The notes: generated from the letters alone by a model not told the origin. Positions 11,409 through 22,228 are shown, counted from the first letter of the stretch. The stretch is 64,000 bases of DNA from Panicum virgatum (GCF_016808335.1 NC_053145.1:27229120-27293119), one strand, 5' to 3'. Numbers and translations are program-made.

Positions 11409-11975
11409 CTAGTACCTACGGCGCTTGGGGCTTCGGGCCGGCACATCCCCGCTGCTGCCGTCGCTGCTGCCATCATAGCTGTCGTCGTCGCTGCTGAAGG
11501 CGCTGCTGCCGCCTTCGGACCCGAAGTCGCTCCAGCCCTCATCGTCGCCGCCACTTTTCTCTTCCTTGCTGTCCTCCTCGGAGGACCCGAGGAACCGGAA
11601 GGGCTTTCCGCCCATCGGCTCGTCGTCATCGGAGGGGGAGTCGATCTCCTCTTCCGAAGAGGAGTCGACTCCGTTCGAAGAAGGAGGGTCTTCTTCCTCG
11701 CCGCTCTCCGACTCCGCCTGGAATAGGAACCGGAGGTCTTCTCCTTCTATCATGGGTTCGTCCTCCTCGGAGGCGACCCCGAAGTCGAACTCCTCTGCAT
11801 CCCAGTGCAGAGGAGCCAGCGCCTCGTAGGCTGCTGTTGGGTCCCACTCCGGCGTCGGCTCCCGACTCTCCGGAATGGAGTCGATGGAAGAAGCAGGGAG
11901 GGGGGAAGAAGAGGGAGAGGAGGAAGAAGAAGAGTCTCCGAAGGAGTTGGAATCGGAGGAGGAAGAGATTGCCAT
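11409..11975 (-). CDS. Antisense acidic Ser-rich protein of element B (188 aa)
   Basis: An intact frame starts MAISSSSDSNSFGDSS and ends SPKRRRY. The N-terminal 40 residues are mostly Ser. A less biased core follows (PEWDPTAAYEALAPLHWDAEEFDF), then Glu/Asp/Ser-rich runs and a basic end that could act as a nuclear signal. No catalytic motif is visible. It lies upstream of, and in the same direction as, the PMD gene, with its own TATA-like site at 12063-12070. A T/A-rich segment at 11280-11340 could serve as its 3' end. I recognise the type only as a recurring hypothetical protein of grass gypsy elements. Low complexity makes chance openness possible, but the non-repetitive core argues for a real protein. 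Confidence 0.55.
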   Translation of the reverse strand: MAISSSSDSNSFGDSSSSSSPSSSPLPASSIDSIPESREPTPEWDPTAAYEALAPLHWDAEEFDFGVASEEDEPMIEGEDLRFLFQAESESGEEEDPPSSNGVDSSSEEEIDSPSDDDEPMGGKPFRFLGSSEEDSKEEKSGGDDEGWSDFGSEGGSSAFSSDDDSYDGSSDGSSGDVPARSPKRRRY

Positions 11976-12062
11976 TACTGGTACTGGAGGATTGGGGTTT
12001 CTGCGCTACTGGCTCTGGGAGGAAGAATGAGTTTGCTGTGGAAAAGAGCCGATTCGGGTGAG

Positions 12063-12070
12063 ATTAAATA
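12063..12070 (-). promoter_or_regulatory. TATA-like site for the acidic Ser-rich gene
   Basis: Minus strand reads CACTATTTAATCTC, about 90 bp upstream of the ATG at 11975. Confidence 0.35.
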
Positions 12071-12218
12071 GTGAAAAGGTGGAAGTCGGATCGGCAGATT
12101 TCACGTTCTACGAGGAGCCAGTTGCAGAGACATTGCGTCTTCCTTGGTGGTTGTAGTGTGTTTAATGAGCATTAACGGGAAGACGAAGCGACGGATTGGT
12201 TTTGGAACTATCATTGCC

Positions 12219-12233
12219 AAAACCAGGGGGGCA
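12219..12233 (+). other. Polypurine tract of element B
   Basis: AAAACCAGGGGGGCA lies directly before the 3' LTR start. The LTR could begin at 12234 (TGTGTTA) or 12236 (TGTTATCGCC). Confidence 0.6.
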
Positions 12234-12235
12234 TG

Positions 12236-13449
12236 TGTTATCGCCATAAATTAACATGATTAATTTATGGGCCGAAAGTAAGATGGGCTCAAAGCAGAAG
12301 ACTAAGAAGACCTGTAAATCGGCTCCTGCGTGAGCGTCTGGGGCACATGGGCCATGTATCCTTAGATTTAGTTTAAGATTAGAGATAGAGTCCTATCGGG
12401 ACAAGATTAGTTTAGATTGTTTCCTAAGTCTCCGGACTATAAATATGTATCCTTTGTTATTCGTAAAGGAGAGCGTCATCATGTCTCGCAAACAACAACT
12501 CTCGGCGCATCGCCACCCCTAATCCGAGGGTTTCATCCAAGTAAGTGCCATGCTGCCCTGATCGCTTCTTGCGATTAGGGCAATATTGTTCTTGCTTTTA
12601 CCTTGGTATTACTCGTACTGAAGCATTTTTGATGGCGAGTAGTACTAGTTATCCTGATGTTCGTAGCATTGCTTTTAGTAGATCAGTTGTGCTTCGTTGC
12701 TTATCATCTACGAATATCATGTTGTCTCTGTGCAGTCACGTTCCAATCTCATGCTAGTTCTTGTTGCATAGAATTAGTTGCACAGAGGCAATACCCTGCT
12801 TCTTTTATGTCTAGTAGATCTGATCTGTTATGGTTCGCTCTTATCTTAAGAGTTGGTGTAATATCTGCTAGGTTAGGCCTTGCAAACGGATTGGATGATC
12901 CGGTGGTGTAATAGACACTTTATCTTAGCCTTGATAGGGATTGTTCCGGGAATCGGCTCTCGCTAGTTCTTAGGCCTCTGTTTTGGGTTGTGGTTTAGTT
13001 GTCTGTTATGTCCATTAGGCCTAGTCACGTGTAGGATGTTCCGATCTAGCAGTGAAGCTATTACCATCGTGGGTTAGATTAATTAGATTTAATTGAAGCA
13101 GTTTTATAGTTATTTGCTTTATTCACCAATATCTGGATGCAACAGATCCAATCTGACATCGGGACTCGATCGGCTCTTTAAAGCCGATGCAAGAGTCATC
13201 CCGGGGAGCCGACCACGGCTCGGACTTACATTTACACGTGTCTTTGTATGCAGGAAACTGTTTGGAGCACGTTCGCACCCTCCTGATCGGGTATAGGTCA
13301 GGTGGCACGCCCGGCTTTCCACAGAATCTCCGGGCGCGTGACGGAATTGCGGGCCGTCGACGAGGTAGCAGTGCCTGCCACCGTCCCGGCGATCTCCCGG
13401 CTCTTCGTGTTGCCCGTCGCTGCTCGCCGGTGGGTTTCGACCGACAACA
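12236..13449 (+). repeat. 3' LTR of element B (about 1214 bp)
   Basis: It starts TGTTATCGCC after the polypurine tract and ends CCGACAACA, so the ends are roughly inverted (TGTTATCG against CGACAACA). A TATA box (ACTATAAATATG) lies at 12438-12445. At 13449/13450 the sequence changes abruptly into an exon of the antisense gene of element C, which fixes the right edge. Confidence 0.7.
12438..12445 (+). promoter_or_regulatory. TATA box of the LTR of B
   Basis: TATAAATA, in sense orientation with the LTR and about 200 bp into it. The GC-rich R/U5-like part follows. Confidence 0.6.
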
Positions 13450-14262
13450 CCCCCTCAGGCAGAGGAGCGAGGGACCAGTACTCCAAGACCTTGGCCTACA
13501 AAATATCTGAGTTGTATCACAACAGAACTGATGCAGTCAGAAAAACGGAGTAAAAATAGAGGAAACAACTCGGAAGAAAAGAAAACAACCTGGAAGATTC
13601 AAGAAAACTTACGGCATCGGTCGGCCACTTCAGGTAGAGGGCTTTTGGGCAGCCCTTGTCCCGGATCTGTCCCGTTATGATGCAGGTGACCCAGTTTGCG
13701 ATCTCCTTCTGGGGGAATTTGCACTCATGTCCCCGGGTTGGATCCTGATGACCCCAGTACTTGTAGGCCGGGTGGACCCTCTCCTGGATTGGCTGCGTCA
13801 GCCGCTTGCAGAAGGACAGGGCCACCGTGGCCCCTGTCAGCTTCTGGGCTGGCAACTCGGTGATCTCCTTGAGGGGGCGATCCACCTGCGCCATCTCCTC
13901 GGTGGTCGGCGGCTCCTCCCAGCATGCCTTATACTCCGGTGCGCGGCCGGTGCGTACTGCGAGGCAGGGCACCAGGTTCCACACCACGAACTATTCCCAC
14001 GCCCACCCCTTATTGGTGTCGTAGAGCTCGAAGTCGGGGTAGACACTCCCCTGGCGCAGCGAGAAGGTGGCCCCGCCCACGACATTCTGGCGAACGTTGG
14101 ACGGGTGCCCCTTGAGGCGATACAGAGCTCGCCACAAGTTGAAGTGGGGGGCGATCCCCAGATACCCCTCGCAGAGGTGGATGAAGATGGCGATTTGGGC
14201 GATCGAGTTGGGCTTGGAGTGTTACCTCGAGCCCGTAGAAGTGAAGAAGCCCACGGAAGACA
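13450..14262 (-). pseudogene. Antisense PF04195-type gene of element C (fragment)
   Basis: The minus strand carries the 'putative gypsy type transposon' domain (PF04195). Motifs in order are FRGLLHFYGLEV, then IAQIAIFIHLCEGYLGIAPHF, NVVGGATFSLRQG, DTNKGWAWE and the LTGATVALSFCKRLTQP segment. Exon 14262-13613 is followed by a GT-AG intron 13612-13496 (117 bp) and another exon that runs into the LTR of B at 13450. Breaks are a frame change near 14215 and a TAG at about 14000 in a Trp position. The 5' part of the gene is cut by copia element D. The family role is unknown. Confidence 0.75.
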
Positions 14263-14639
14263 ACGGTTGGTAATTAATTCAAGTTTTGGTAATTAATGAC
14301 AATGGTTATGGACTAACAATTGCATTTGAGATGATATACATAGGTTAATCCATGGTTGAATGAGGCCTTATTATGTTTGTGGAACATATTGGAGTTGATG
14401 TGCAAAGCTCGGGCTCAAGGCAATGGTATATTGTAGGGCTTTTGTAATTTTACCGATCATAAGGTGTTTAGCGGATGAAAAATGACCGGATTTGTTGGAT
14501 AGATAGCCATACTATCAAGAGGTTGCACTCGTGCTTGATGGGTATCTAGTGCCATTTTGCTCAAAATGTCTAGATGCATGCATGATGACTAACATTGTTT
14601 TGAAAAGTTTGAAAAAGGGATCAATTTTTGAGTGCTGAC

Positions 14640-15150
14640 TGCCTAAGTGCGGATAGTCTGGCCCAGGTGGGCGGACGGTCCGCCATACTTTTGAAAAACG
14701 ACCAGAGACTTGTTTTGTCTCTGGTGGGCTTGATAGTTGTAGGGCAAACGGTCCGGCCCAGATGGGCGGACGGTCCGCCCCTCTAACTCATTTTTGTCGT
14801 ATGCGCAGAAAATTGTACCGCAGACAGTCTGGCTCCAGGGAGCGGACGGTTCGCGTGTCTCTTGAGAAAATGTCCAGAGACATTTTGTGTCTCTGGTGGA
14901 ATTTGAGTTCGAACGGCGGATGGTCCGCCCCTGGGGCGCGGATGGTCCGCCTGTCATTTTGAAAAGTGACCAAAAACATTTTTCGTCTCTGGTGGTTTGG
15001 AACTCTGAACCACGAACGATCCGCCCCTAGGGCGCAGACAGTCCGCCAGGGCTGTAACGGCTAGTTCTGACACACAATTATTACACTATGACTCACTAGT
15101 TTATAAGGGCGGACTGTCCGGTTTTTGAAGCACGGACGGTCCGCGAATAC
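14640..15150 (+). repeat. Palindromic GGACGGTCCGCC-type repeat block in the LTR of D
   Basis: About a dozen variants of GCGGACGGTCCGCC alternate with a degenerate repeat GACCAGAGAC...GTCTCTGGTGG. Each core is a near-perfect palindrome. Comparable GGACCGTCCG blocks mark SIRE-lineage copia LTRs of grasses such as maize Opie and Ji (from family knowledge). Confidence 0.7.
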
Positions 15151-15189
15151 ACAGAAAAGAGTGTAACGGCTAGTTTTTTAGGTGATCTC

Positions 15190-15197
15190 TATATATA
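15190..15197 (+). promoter_or_regulatory. TATA box of the LTR of D
   Basis: TATATATA, just downstream of the palindromic block and about 720 bp before the LTR end. Confidence 0.5.
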
Positions 15198-15918
15198 TTC
15201 AATGCCCGGCCTTGGGGAGACACTCTTGGCCATTTGGACTGCATATTTGACTCTTTAGAGCTAAGCCTTCCCTCTCTCACACTTCCTTGCTTAGAGATTA
15301 CATCTTTGAGAGTGTGAGAGCATCCTAGTGCATTGCATCAAGGTTTTGAGCTTTGTGGCACTAGGGAAACTTCAAGCAAGCGTCATCGACTTGTTACTCT
15401 TGGGAGTTGCCGCTCCCTAGACGGCTTGGAGGAGTGGATTTCGTGGAGCACCTCCAAGGAGATTGTTGAGGAGCACCGAAATTGGTTGTGAGAGATTTGT
15501 GCTCTCCTCACCGGAGTGGTGAAGAGCAACTCTAGTGGAATCGAGCTGTGGAATGGTTCTTTGATTCAAGCCGGCTAAAGATCAAGAGGTTTCTTGATAG
15601 AGGAGCAGTTGATTCTTGGAATCCACCTCAACGTGGATTAGGGGTGACCGTCAAGTCATCGACACCACGGGAAAAAGTTTTTGTGTCAAGCTCGGTTTCT
15701 TCTCTTGCTCACTTTGATTATTGCTTTTACTTTGAGCTATTTACTTTACTAGAGCTTGATTTGTATCTTGTCACCCTAGGTTGCAAACCCAAACTAGAGA
15801 TAGTTGTAGCATGACATAGGGCTCTCTTGTGTTACTAATTAAATTTCTCTAGTGTTTGTGATTTTAGTTTTAAAACGCCTATTCACCCCCCTCTAATCAG
15901 TGTTCTTGATTCCACAAG

Positions 15919-15930
15919 TGGTATTAGAGC
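15919..15930 (+). other. Primer-binding site of element D
   Basis: TGGTATTAGAGC differs by one base from TGGTATCAGAGC, the usual site complementary to initiator tRNA-Met. It lies two bases after the LTR end. Confidence 0.8.
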
Positions 15931-15974
15931 TAAGTACTCTTTAATTGAGGATTTAACCATCTTGGAGTAGAACA

Positions 15975-17899
15975 ATGACTAGTGAAAATGATATTTATAT
16001 TGGGAAGCCACCCTTCTTTGATGGAAACAATTATGATTATTGGAAAACTAGGATGTCGGCTCATCTCAAGGCCATGAGTAGAAAATTGTGGAGGATTGTG
16101 AATGATTGTTATATCATCCTAGATGCAAAGATTTTGGCCGCTCAAGATGAGGAAAATGAAGTGCTAAATGATTATGGGGTGAATGTGCTCTTTAGTTCTC
16201 TTGATGTGAGTTTAATAGAGTTAAAAGTCTCACAAATGCAAATGAGATATGGAAGAAGCTCATGGAAATTCATGAGGGCACATCAAGTGGGAGGTCAAGG
16301 GTCTTGGATTTGAGGTGCCAGATGCAGATTTCTCTCACAAGTTCCTTAGAAGTCTTCCAAAGAGTTATGACACTATTATGACCTTGCTTGTGAGGTCAAA
16401 TGTGAGGACCGCTACTCCCACACAAATATTGGGAGAAGTGCTTACTCATGACATATTCAAGAAATCTCAGGATGAAGCTCATGGTGGAACAATTGAAGAG
16501 AAAAAGAAGAGTATGGATTTCAAGGCTCAAGATAGCAAAATTGAAGAAGAAAGTGGTTGTCAAGAAGAAGAATCGAATGAGGAGATGGCTCTCTTTGTCA
16601 AGAGGTTCAAAAGAATGATGAGCAAGAAGAACTTTGGCAGGAGAGGACAATCATCAAGGAAAAATCCTTTTGTTGACAAGACATGTTTTCAATGTGGTTT
16701 ATTGTGCCATATCATCATAAATTGCCCAAACAAGAAGAATGAAAAGAACAAGAAAGACAAGAAAATTATGAGAAAAAGAAGAAGAAGTTCATCAAGAAGA
16801 AGAGAAATCATCAAGCCTACTTTGTTGAGTGGGATTTCGATGCAAGCTCCGATGAAGATGATAATGATGATGATGACAAGCCATTCAAGGGAGTTGCCGG
16901 GATCGCCATCAAGGAGTCTCCATCACTCTTCTCTACACCACATTGTCTTATGGCAAAAGGTTGTGCAAATGTATTACAAAATGATGAACTTGAAGAATTT
17001 TCATATGATGATCTTGTAGACATGCTCAACGATGCCAGTGAACTTGTGATCAAGGAAAAGGCAAAGTTGAAGGACTTGGAGTTGAAATATGGTTCACTCC
17101 AAGCTTCCTATGAGGAGCTAAAGACCTCTCATGAGAATCTTAAGAAAACTCATGAGAAGCTTGAGGAAGCTCACAACACCTTGCTTGATCACAAGAACAA
17201 CACTAGCATGGAGGCTAGTAGTGAAACTTGCAATTATGTTGTGTATCTAGCTCTACTAACCCCTCATGTAGCACAAGTGATATGTCCTCTCGTGATGAGT
17301 CACTTGTCTTGGAAAATGAAAAATTGAAGAAGGAGGTGATTTGCTCAACCTATGATTTGAGCAAGTGCTATGATAGTAGAGCCAAATTCAATTATTGTTG
17401 GTCAAGCCAAAAGTTCACCTTGAATAGGCAAGGTCTTGGATATATTCCAAAGAAAGGCAAGAAGGATTTCTATTCTACCAAGACCACATTTGTGAAGAAA
17501 AATGGATGACCCTATTGTGAAAAGTGCAAGAAAATGGGCCATACTGAGAAGAATTGCACAAACAACAAAGTCATATCCTTTGATTCTAGCTATGTTCTTA
17601 TAAAGGATTCTAAGGGTTGTGTTAGTGCTAAATATATTGGGTTACCTATATATGGTGCTAAAAAGAATGCCATTTGGGTGCCTAAAACCTTGGTCACTAA
17701 CATCCAAGGACCCAAGAAAATTTGGGTACCTAAAAGAGTTACTTCTCTTTTGTAGGTGAATTACAAGGCCGGAGGAAGATATTGGGTGCTTGATAGTGGA
17801 TGCACTCAACATATAACCAGAGATTCAAAGAGGGTTTCCTCCCTTGATGACAATGTTGTTGGCTATAGTGATATTATCTTTGGTGACAATAGTCAAGGC
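15975..17899 (+). pseudogene. Copia gag and protease start of element D (broken, truncated)
   Basis: The gag begins MTSENDIYIGKPPFFDGNNYDYWKTRM-like, typical of the copia gag N-terminus (UBN2/DUF4219 families). A CCHC zinc knuckle lies at 16684-16725 (CFQCGLLCH) and a second at about 17516-17557 (CEKCKKMGH), then the copia protease motif WVLDSGCTQHIT with the catalytic Asp at 17792. The frame is broken: shifts near 16313 and after 17019, a TGA at 17507-17509 and a TAG at 17753-17755. The coding sequence is cut at 17899 by the LTR of E, so integrase, RT and RNase H must lie right of the window if they survive. Lineage SIRE-like is likely from the LTR type and the double zinc knuckle. Confidence 0.8.
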
Positions 17900-18314
17900 T
17901 TTCAGACCCGGGGTAGCGGGACTGCTAACAGTGCAAATGTTCTAGAGTAAGGGATAGCTCATAGATGTACCTTACCTCTGTTGTAACTACACGAATAGGC
18001 GTAGAATCAGTTGTAGTACAAACGAAACTATCCGATCGTGTTGTAGTAGGACTCCAACTGTACTCGGCTAGGACTTTCCATGTAACCCTATCCCCCCAGA
18101 TATATAAGGGCGGGCAGGGACCCCCTCGAAAGATCATCAACACCTAAGGCAATACAAACAACCACACAGGACGTAGGGTATTACGCAACTCGCAGCCCGA
18201 ACCTATCTAAATCTTTGTGTTCCTTGCACCATCGAGTTCCAGAGCAGTCAATCCCTACCTACAAATCTTACTGCTAAGGGTATCTCTGAGCAGGCTTGGC
18301 GGTAAACACCGACA
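17900..18314 (+). repeat. 5' LTR of Tat element E (415 bp)
   Basis: It begins TTTCAGACCCGGG, where the related E' LTR has TGTCAGACCCGGG, so the first dinucleotide has mutated. It ends AAACACCGACA next to the primer-binding site. TATATAAGGG lies at 18101. It interrupts the protease of copia D; the left flank AAGGC would be the target duplication, but the other copy is outside the window. Confidence 0.8.
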
Positions 18315-18316
18315 GC

Positions 18317-18334
18317 TGGCGCGCCAGGTAGGGG
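18317..18334 (+). other. Primer-binding site of element E
   Basis: TGGCGCGCCAGGTAGGGG lies two bases after the LTR. Sites beginning TGGCGCGCCAGGTA are usual in grass Tat elements; I do not name the tRNA. Confidence 0.7.
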
Positions 18335-18360
18335 ACTCGGTGAGTTCATTGGTGAGTTTG

Positions 18361-19938
18361 ATGGCCACTTTCACTTTCAGCACCGTGGAGCCTCCTCAAG
18401 GCGCCACCTTCGTCTTCGGCTCGTGGGTTTCCGTCGCCAACGGTTCAGGTGGCTTCGACAGCCACCTAACCAACTCACCCACGCTGAAGGCAACCACGTC
18501 GGAAGGCTCCCACAAGCTCGCCGGATCAAGCGGTCACGGCGTCATGCTGCTTCCCGACCTCGCGAAAGAGATCGAATCGAAACTCGAAGACAGCTCGAGT
18601 TCCACTCGGACTCAGACCAATCTCGATCTGAATCCTACTCAGATTGAGACTCCTTTTGCTCAACCCATCTTCGGGTTGCGCAACGCATCATCTACTTACA
18701 AACAGATGATCATACCCATCTATGAAAACAGCTTGGATCATCCTCTCTGCGTCGAGAAACGTTCAGTCACCGCTAACCAGGAGGCACCCATTTTCGATAT
18801 ATATTCAGATCCAGTCGAGTCATCTCAAGACAGCCTGGACTTCATCACCAATGCACTGGCAAAAATCCAACTCAAGTCCCGCCGAAGTCATTCTCTGGCA
18901 GAACTACTCGACAACCTCCGATAAGTTGCCAACATTGATGATCTTCCGTTCCAACACGGTACTCCCCTTGAAACCGAGAGGGGAACTGGTTTCGGGGAAA
19001 CTGTTCTAGCTAATTGCGAATCAGATCTAGAAAGCTTCTCCCTCGAACGACTGGTTTCAGTGATCAACCAACAAGCCGGAGGTGCTCCTAGCTAGCACGA
19101 CCCCAATGAAGCCTTGGATCAGATTTCAGAAGACAATTTGACCCAAGACTCTCCACAAGATGAGAATGAAGCTACTCGCACAGCTCGTAGGGCAAGAAAT
19201 CAATGTAAAGGAGAACGCAGGGTTTGAGCTGCCGAGCGAGCTCGCCTTCCCCCGCGAAACCTCAACAAGGAATTCAACAATGTCGTGGATCCAGTCTTCA
19301 GAACTCCAATCGCCACAATGACAGAAGCAACCTTGCGGCTCATGCAGATGCCTCAAAACCTGGAGATGGAACGTGTCATACATCTTGCCAAAAATGTTGT
19401 TGAGCAACTCGAGAGACAAAACCCGTTGTCCTCACTTCATGGCACCCTGTCGAGGGCCACCGCAGCAGTCATACGTTAAGCAAGCCGTACTCCTGGAGTC
19501 CATCATCGTCAACAACAGCTGGAGCAGCAAAATCAAAGAAATCAAGAGGATCAAGAAGTCCCAAGCATCCATCGCCCCAGGGGTGGCCAACCACTAGCAA
19601 ACCAAGCTCCTGGGCCTCAAACAAGTTGCAATAACAATTGCGGCCACAACAGGGAAGAAGTAGCCGATTCTATAGTGGACGCACGTGACATCATCAACGC
19701 AAGACGCAGATTGCAGCTTGCAGACAATTCTGTTCGCTTCCAAGCCCTCAGCAAAGTCTTCGACAACATCGAGTATCCGGAGGACTTCAAACCAACGAAC
19801 ATACAGAAGTACGACAGTAAGCAAGACCCTGCTCATTGGTTACGTTTATACTCGACCGCTGTTAGTGTTGCAGGAGGAGACACCAACACCAAGGTTCTCT
19901 ACTTCCCGATGGCCCTAGAGCCCACACCCCTCACGTGG
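18361..19938 (+). pseudogene. Gag of Tat element E, multiply stopped and truncated
   Basis: From ATG 18361 a Tat-type gag N-terminus (MATFTFSTVEPPQGATF) runs 187 codons to a TAA at 18922-18924. The same frame family continues through further stops near 19096, 19228 and 19477. Near the end it contains the retrotransposon gag core, ending HWLRLYSTAVSVAGGD and KVLYFPMALEPTPLTW. Several stops sit where CAA, CAG or CGA codons would be expected, that is C-to-T changes. At 19938 it is cut by the inverted LTR of E'. No protease or pol of E is in the window. Confidence 0.75.
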
Positions 19939-20353
19939 TGTTCGTGTTTACCGCCAAGCCAGCTCAGGGATACCCTTAGTAGCAGGGTTTGTAGGTAGGG
20001 ATCGACTGCTCTAGAACTCGATGGTACAAGGAACACAAAGATTTAGACAGGTTCGGGCCGCGAGTTTGCGCAATACCCTACGTCCTGTATGGTTTATATT
20101 TCCTTAGGTGTTGATGATTGTTTGGAGGGTTCCCTGCCCGCCCATAAATATCCGAGGAGACAGGGTTACATGTAAAGTCCTAGCTGAGTACAGTTGGAAA
20201 CCTACTACAATACAATTGGGTAGTTTCCTTTGTACTGCAGCTAGTTCTACGCCTATTCGAGTAGTTACAAAAGAGGTAAGGTACATCCATGAGCTGTCCC
20301 TTACTCTAGAATATTCTATGCCTATAAGCAGTCCCGCAGTCCCGGGTCTGACA
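19939..20353 (-). repeat. 3' LTR of Tat element E' (415 bp, minus strand)
   Basis: Read on the minus strand it starts TGTCAGACCCGGG at 20353 after a polypurine tract (AGCCCCCGAG on the plus strand at 20354) and ends AACACGAACA. It is the same length as the E LTR (415 bp) and clearly related, but in opposite orientation, about 1.6 kb away. It lies within the gag of E; left flank CGTGG is the expected target duplication. Confidence 0.8.
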
Positions 20354-21068
20354 AGCCCCCGAGCTCTTCGTAGCCGAGTGCTGTAGGCGTCGAGTACTTG
20401 GCTGGGCGTCTTCGAGTACTTCAAGTAGTCAGAATATCCTTCTGGTTGCGTCTGGTCCTTTCTTTAGATACGTCAAGTAGTCCTCCAAGTACTTTCATTT
20501 GCTTCGAGGCTGTGAGGTGCTCAAGCCCCAAAATCTTGATCATATTTGGTGTGCGAAGTACTCGCGCTCCATATGGATAGCCCCCGAGCCTTAGGTTGAA
20601 TCGCAGAATCAGGCTGAGGGTCCCTTCAGCCTTTTTCCTTCTTTTATTTTCCAAAAAATTTGAAAAATAAATCTTTGATGCACATATCCCGCAGCCCCCG
20701 AGCCTTAAATCAAAATTCCTTTTGCTGCGAGTAGCCCCCGAGCATAGATTTTGAATTATGGATGTAAGACGTGGCATTAGATTTTATCCTTCAAATTATT
20801 TGCAGGATTCATCAGATCCGGTATCCGAAAAGACCTCTTTTTCGGGTAAAATCCCAGAAAAATGATACAATTCGATACACCACATTGATTGCACCCGAAA
20901 TAACTTCAGGAATAAAACCCGGGATGTATGGCTCTTTATTCAGTGCTCACGTAGAATGTTACTATTTGGAGAATCTGGATTATTGCATTTTTTACTACAT
21001 CCGTGAATGCCGCCATGAACACTGCCATGAATGCATCGGTGAAACGTGCACTGTTGAGGCACGGGTTC
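20354..21068 (-). other. 3' noncoding region of E' with four polypurine-like motifs
   Basis: On the plus strand AGCCCCCGAGC occurs at 20354, 20579, 20693 and 20733; read on the minus strand this is GCTCGGGGGCT. The first abuts the 3' LTR and is the real polypurine tract; the other three have no LTR beside them. No coding sequence is visible. The stretch ends in GGTTC (21064-21068), the left target duplication of F. Confidence 0.65.
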
Positions 21069-21562
21069 TGTAACACCCTAATTTAAATTCCAGCATTTTA
21101 CAATAAATTTAATTGGCTTTATTTAATTTTCTATGGTTTATTGTGTTAGCCTTTCATTTAATTTATTTTTGTTTCACAAGTAATAAAAATTTGTCTAAGT
21201 TTAAAAATTTTGTTGTTGCATTCATGCTGGTGCATTGTTCTTTTTGTTTGAGTGCTAGGTTTGAATTCAAATTGGAATTTGAATTCAATTAGAATTGGAG
21301 TGTTTGCTTTAGAAATAGAATAGAAAAGGAAAACCAGACCCAGCCCAAAACCAAACTCCTCTAACCCAACCCAGTGACCCAGCCCGGCCTTCCTTTTTCT
21401 TGGCCCAGCTGCACCCAGCGGCCCAGCCTTCGCGCCGGCCCGTCTCCTCTCCTGCGCCAGCAGCCCAACCCGCGCGACACCGGCCAGACTTCGCCCGGCC
21501 TAGCAAACCCCGCGCCGGCCCAGTCCGCTCAGCCCGAGCGCCCGCGCAGCGCTCCCCTCCGC
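21069..21562 (+). repeat. F 5' LTR, piece 1
   Basis: Matches the first part of the F 3' LTR from 53103 and stops at CCCCTCCGC, where G is inserted (target duplication TCCGC at 21558-21562 and 33365-33369). Confidence 0.9.
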
Positions 21563-22222
21563 TGTAACACCGTAATTTAAATTTCAGCATTTATCAATAA
21601 ATTTAATTGGCTTTATTTAAATTTCTAAGGTTTATTGTGTTTAGTATGGCATTTAACCCAATTTTGTTCCTTAAGTAATTACAATTTATCATAGGTTTAA
21701 TTTTTTTTTGTGTTGCATTCATGCTGGTGCATATTTTTATTTGAGTGTGGTTTGAATTCAAATTTGAATTTGAATTCAAACTTTGTTTGAGTTAGAAATA
21801 GAAAAGAGAGAGTAAATAGAAATTAGAAAAGGAAAACCAGCCCAACCCAACAACCCAAACCCACCTCAGTCAGCCCTTTCCTTCTCCCGCTTGGGCCCAG
21901 CACACTGGCCCAGCCAGTTCTCCCGCACAGCCCGCTCGGCCCAGCTCTCAGCCCGCGACCCAGTTTTTCCCCGTGGCCCAACCCAGGCTTCGCGCTCGGT
22001 CCAGCCACGGCCCACCCGTTCGCGCGCGGCCCAGCCTTCCGCCTCACGCGCTCGCCCCCCCACCTGCTCGCGCGCGGCCTGCTAGCGCCCAGCCCCTCTC
22101 ACCCGTACCGCCTGACCGCCCGGGCCCGCATGGCAGCTCTTCCCCTCCGTGGAGCAACAGAACCGCGGGCGCGGCCGAGATCTCCGGCCGCAATCCCCGC
22201 CGGGATAACGACGGGCGCCCCC

Positions 22223-22228
22223 TTTAAA
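22223..22228 (+). promoter_or_regulatory. Putative TATA-like core of the chromovirus LTR
   Basis: TTTAAACCCACC sits just before a leader reading AACCCTAGCCGCCGCC, a composition usual in grass 5' UTRs. Equivalent sites are TTTTAAACC in H (near 44255) and CTTAAACGCG in F (near 53932). This is inferred from position only. Confidence 0.35.

Larger units (their letters stand above)
9080..13449 (+). mobile_element. Element B: 3' part of a Tat-type retrotransposon with antisense genes
   Basis: The sequence right of element A consists of two antisense genes, a polypurine tract (about 12219-12233) and a 3' LTR (12236-13449). No sense-strand pol is visible; it should lie to the left, beyond the insertion of A and outside the window. 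The layout (antisense genes between pol and 3' LTR) matches grass Tat elements, so the lineage is an inference from layout. B is inserted in an exon of the antisense gene of element C. Confidence 0.7.
14268..15916 (+). repeat. 5' LTR of copia element D (about 1.65 kb)
   Basis: The right edge is firm: TTCCACA, two bases, then a primer-binding site. The left edge is placed at the TG of TTGGTAATTAATTC, where the PF04195 gene sequence stops; it could be off by some bases. The LTR contains a palindrome-rich block (about 14640-15150) and a TATATATA box at 15190-15197. No 3' LTR lies in the window, because D is interrupted by E at 17900. Confidence 0.65.

Noticed and set aside
17900..20353. E and E' LTRs as a single element with inverted LTRs like H
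   Set aside because: A polypurine tract and further E' sequence lie outside the second LTR, showing that it is the 3' end of a separate element on the other strand.
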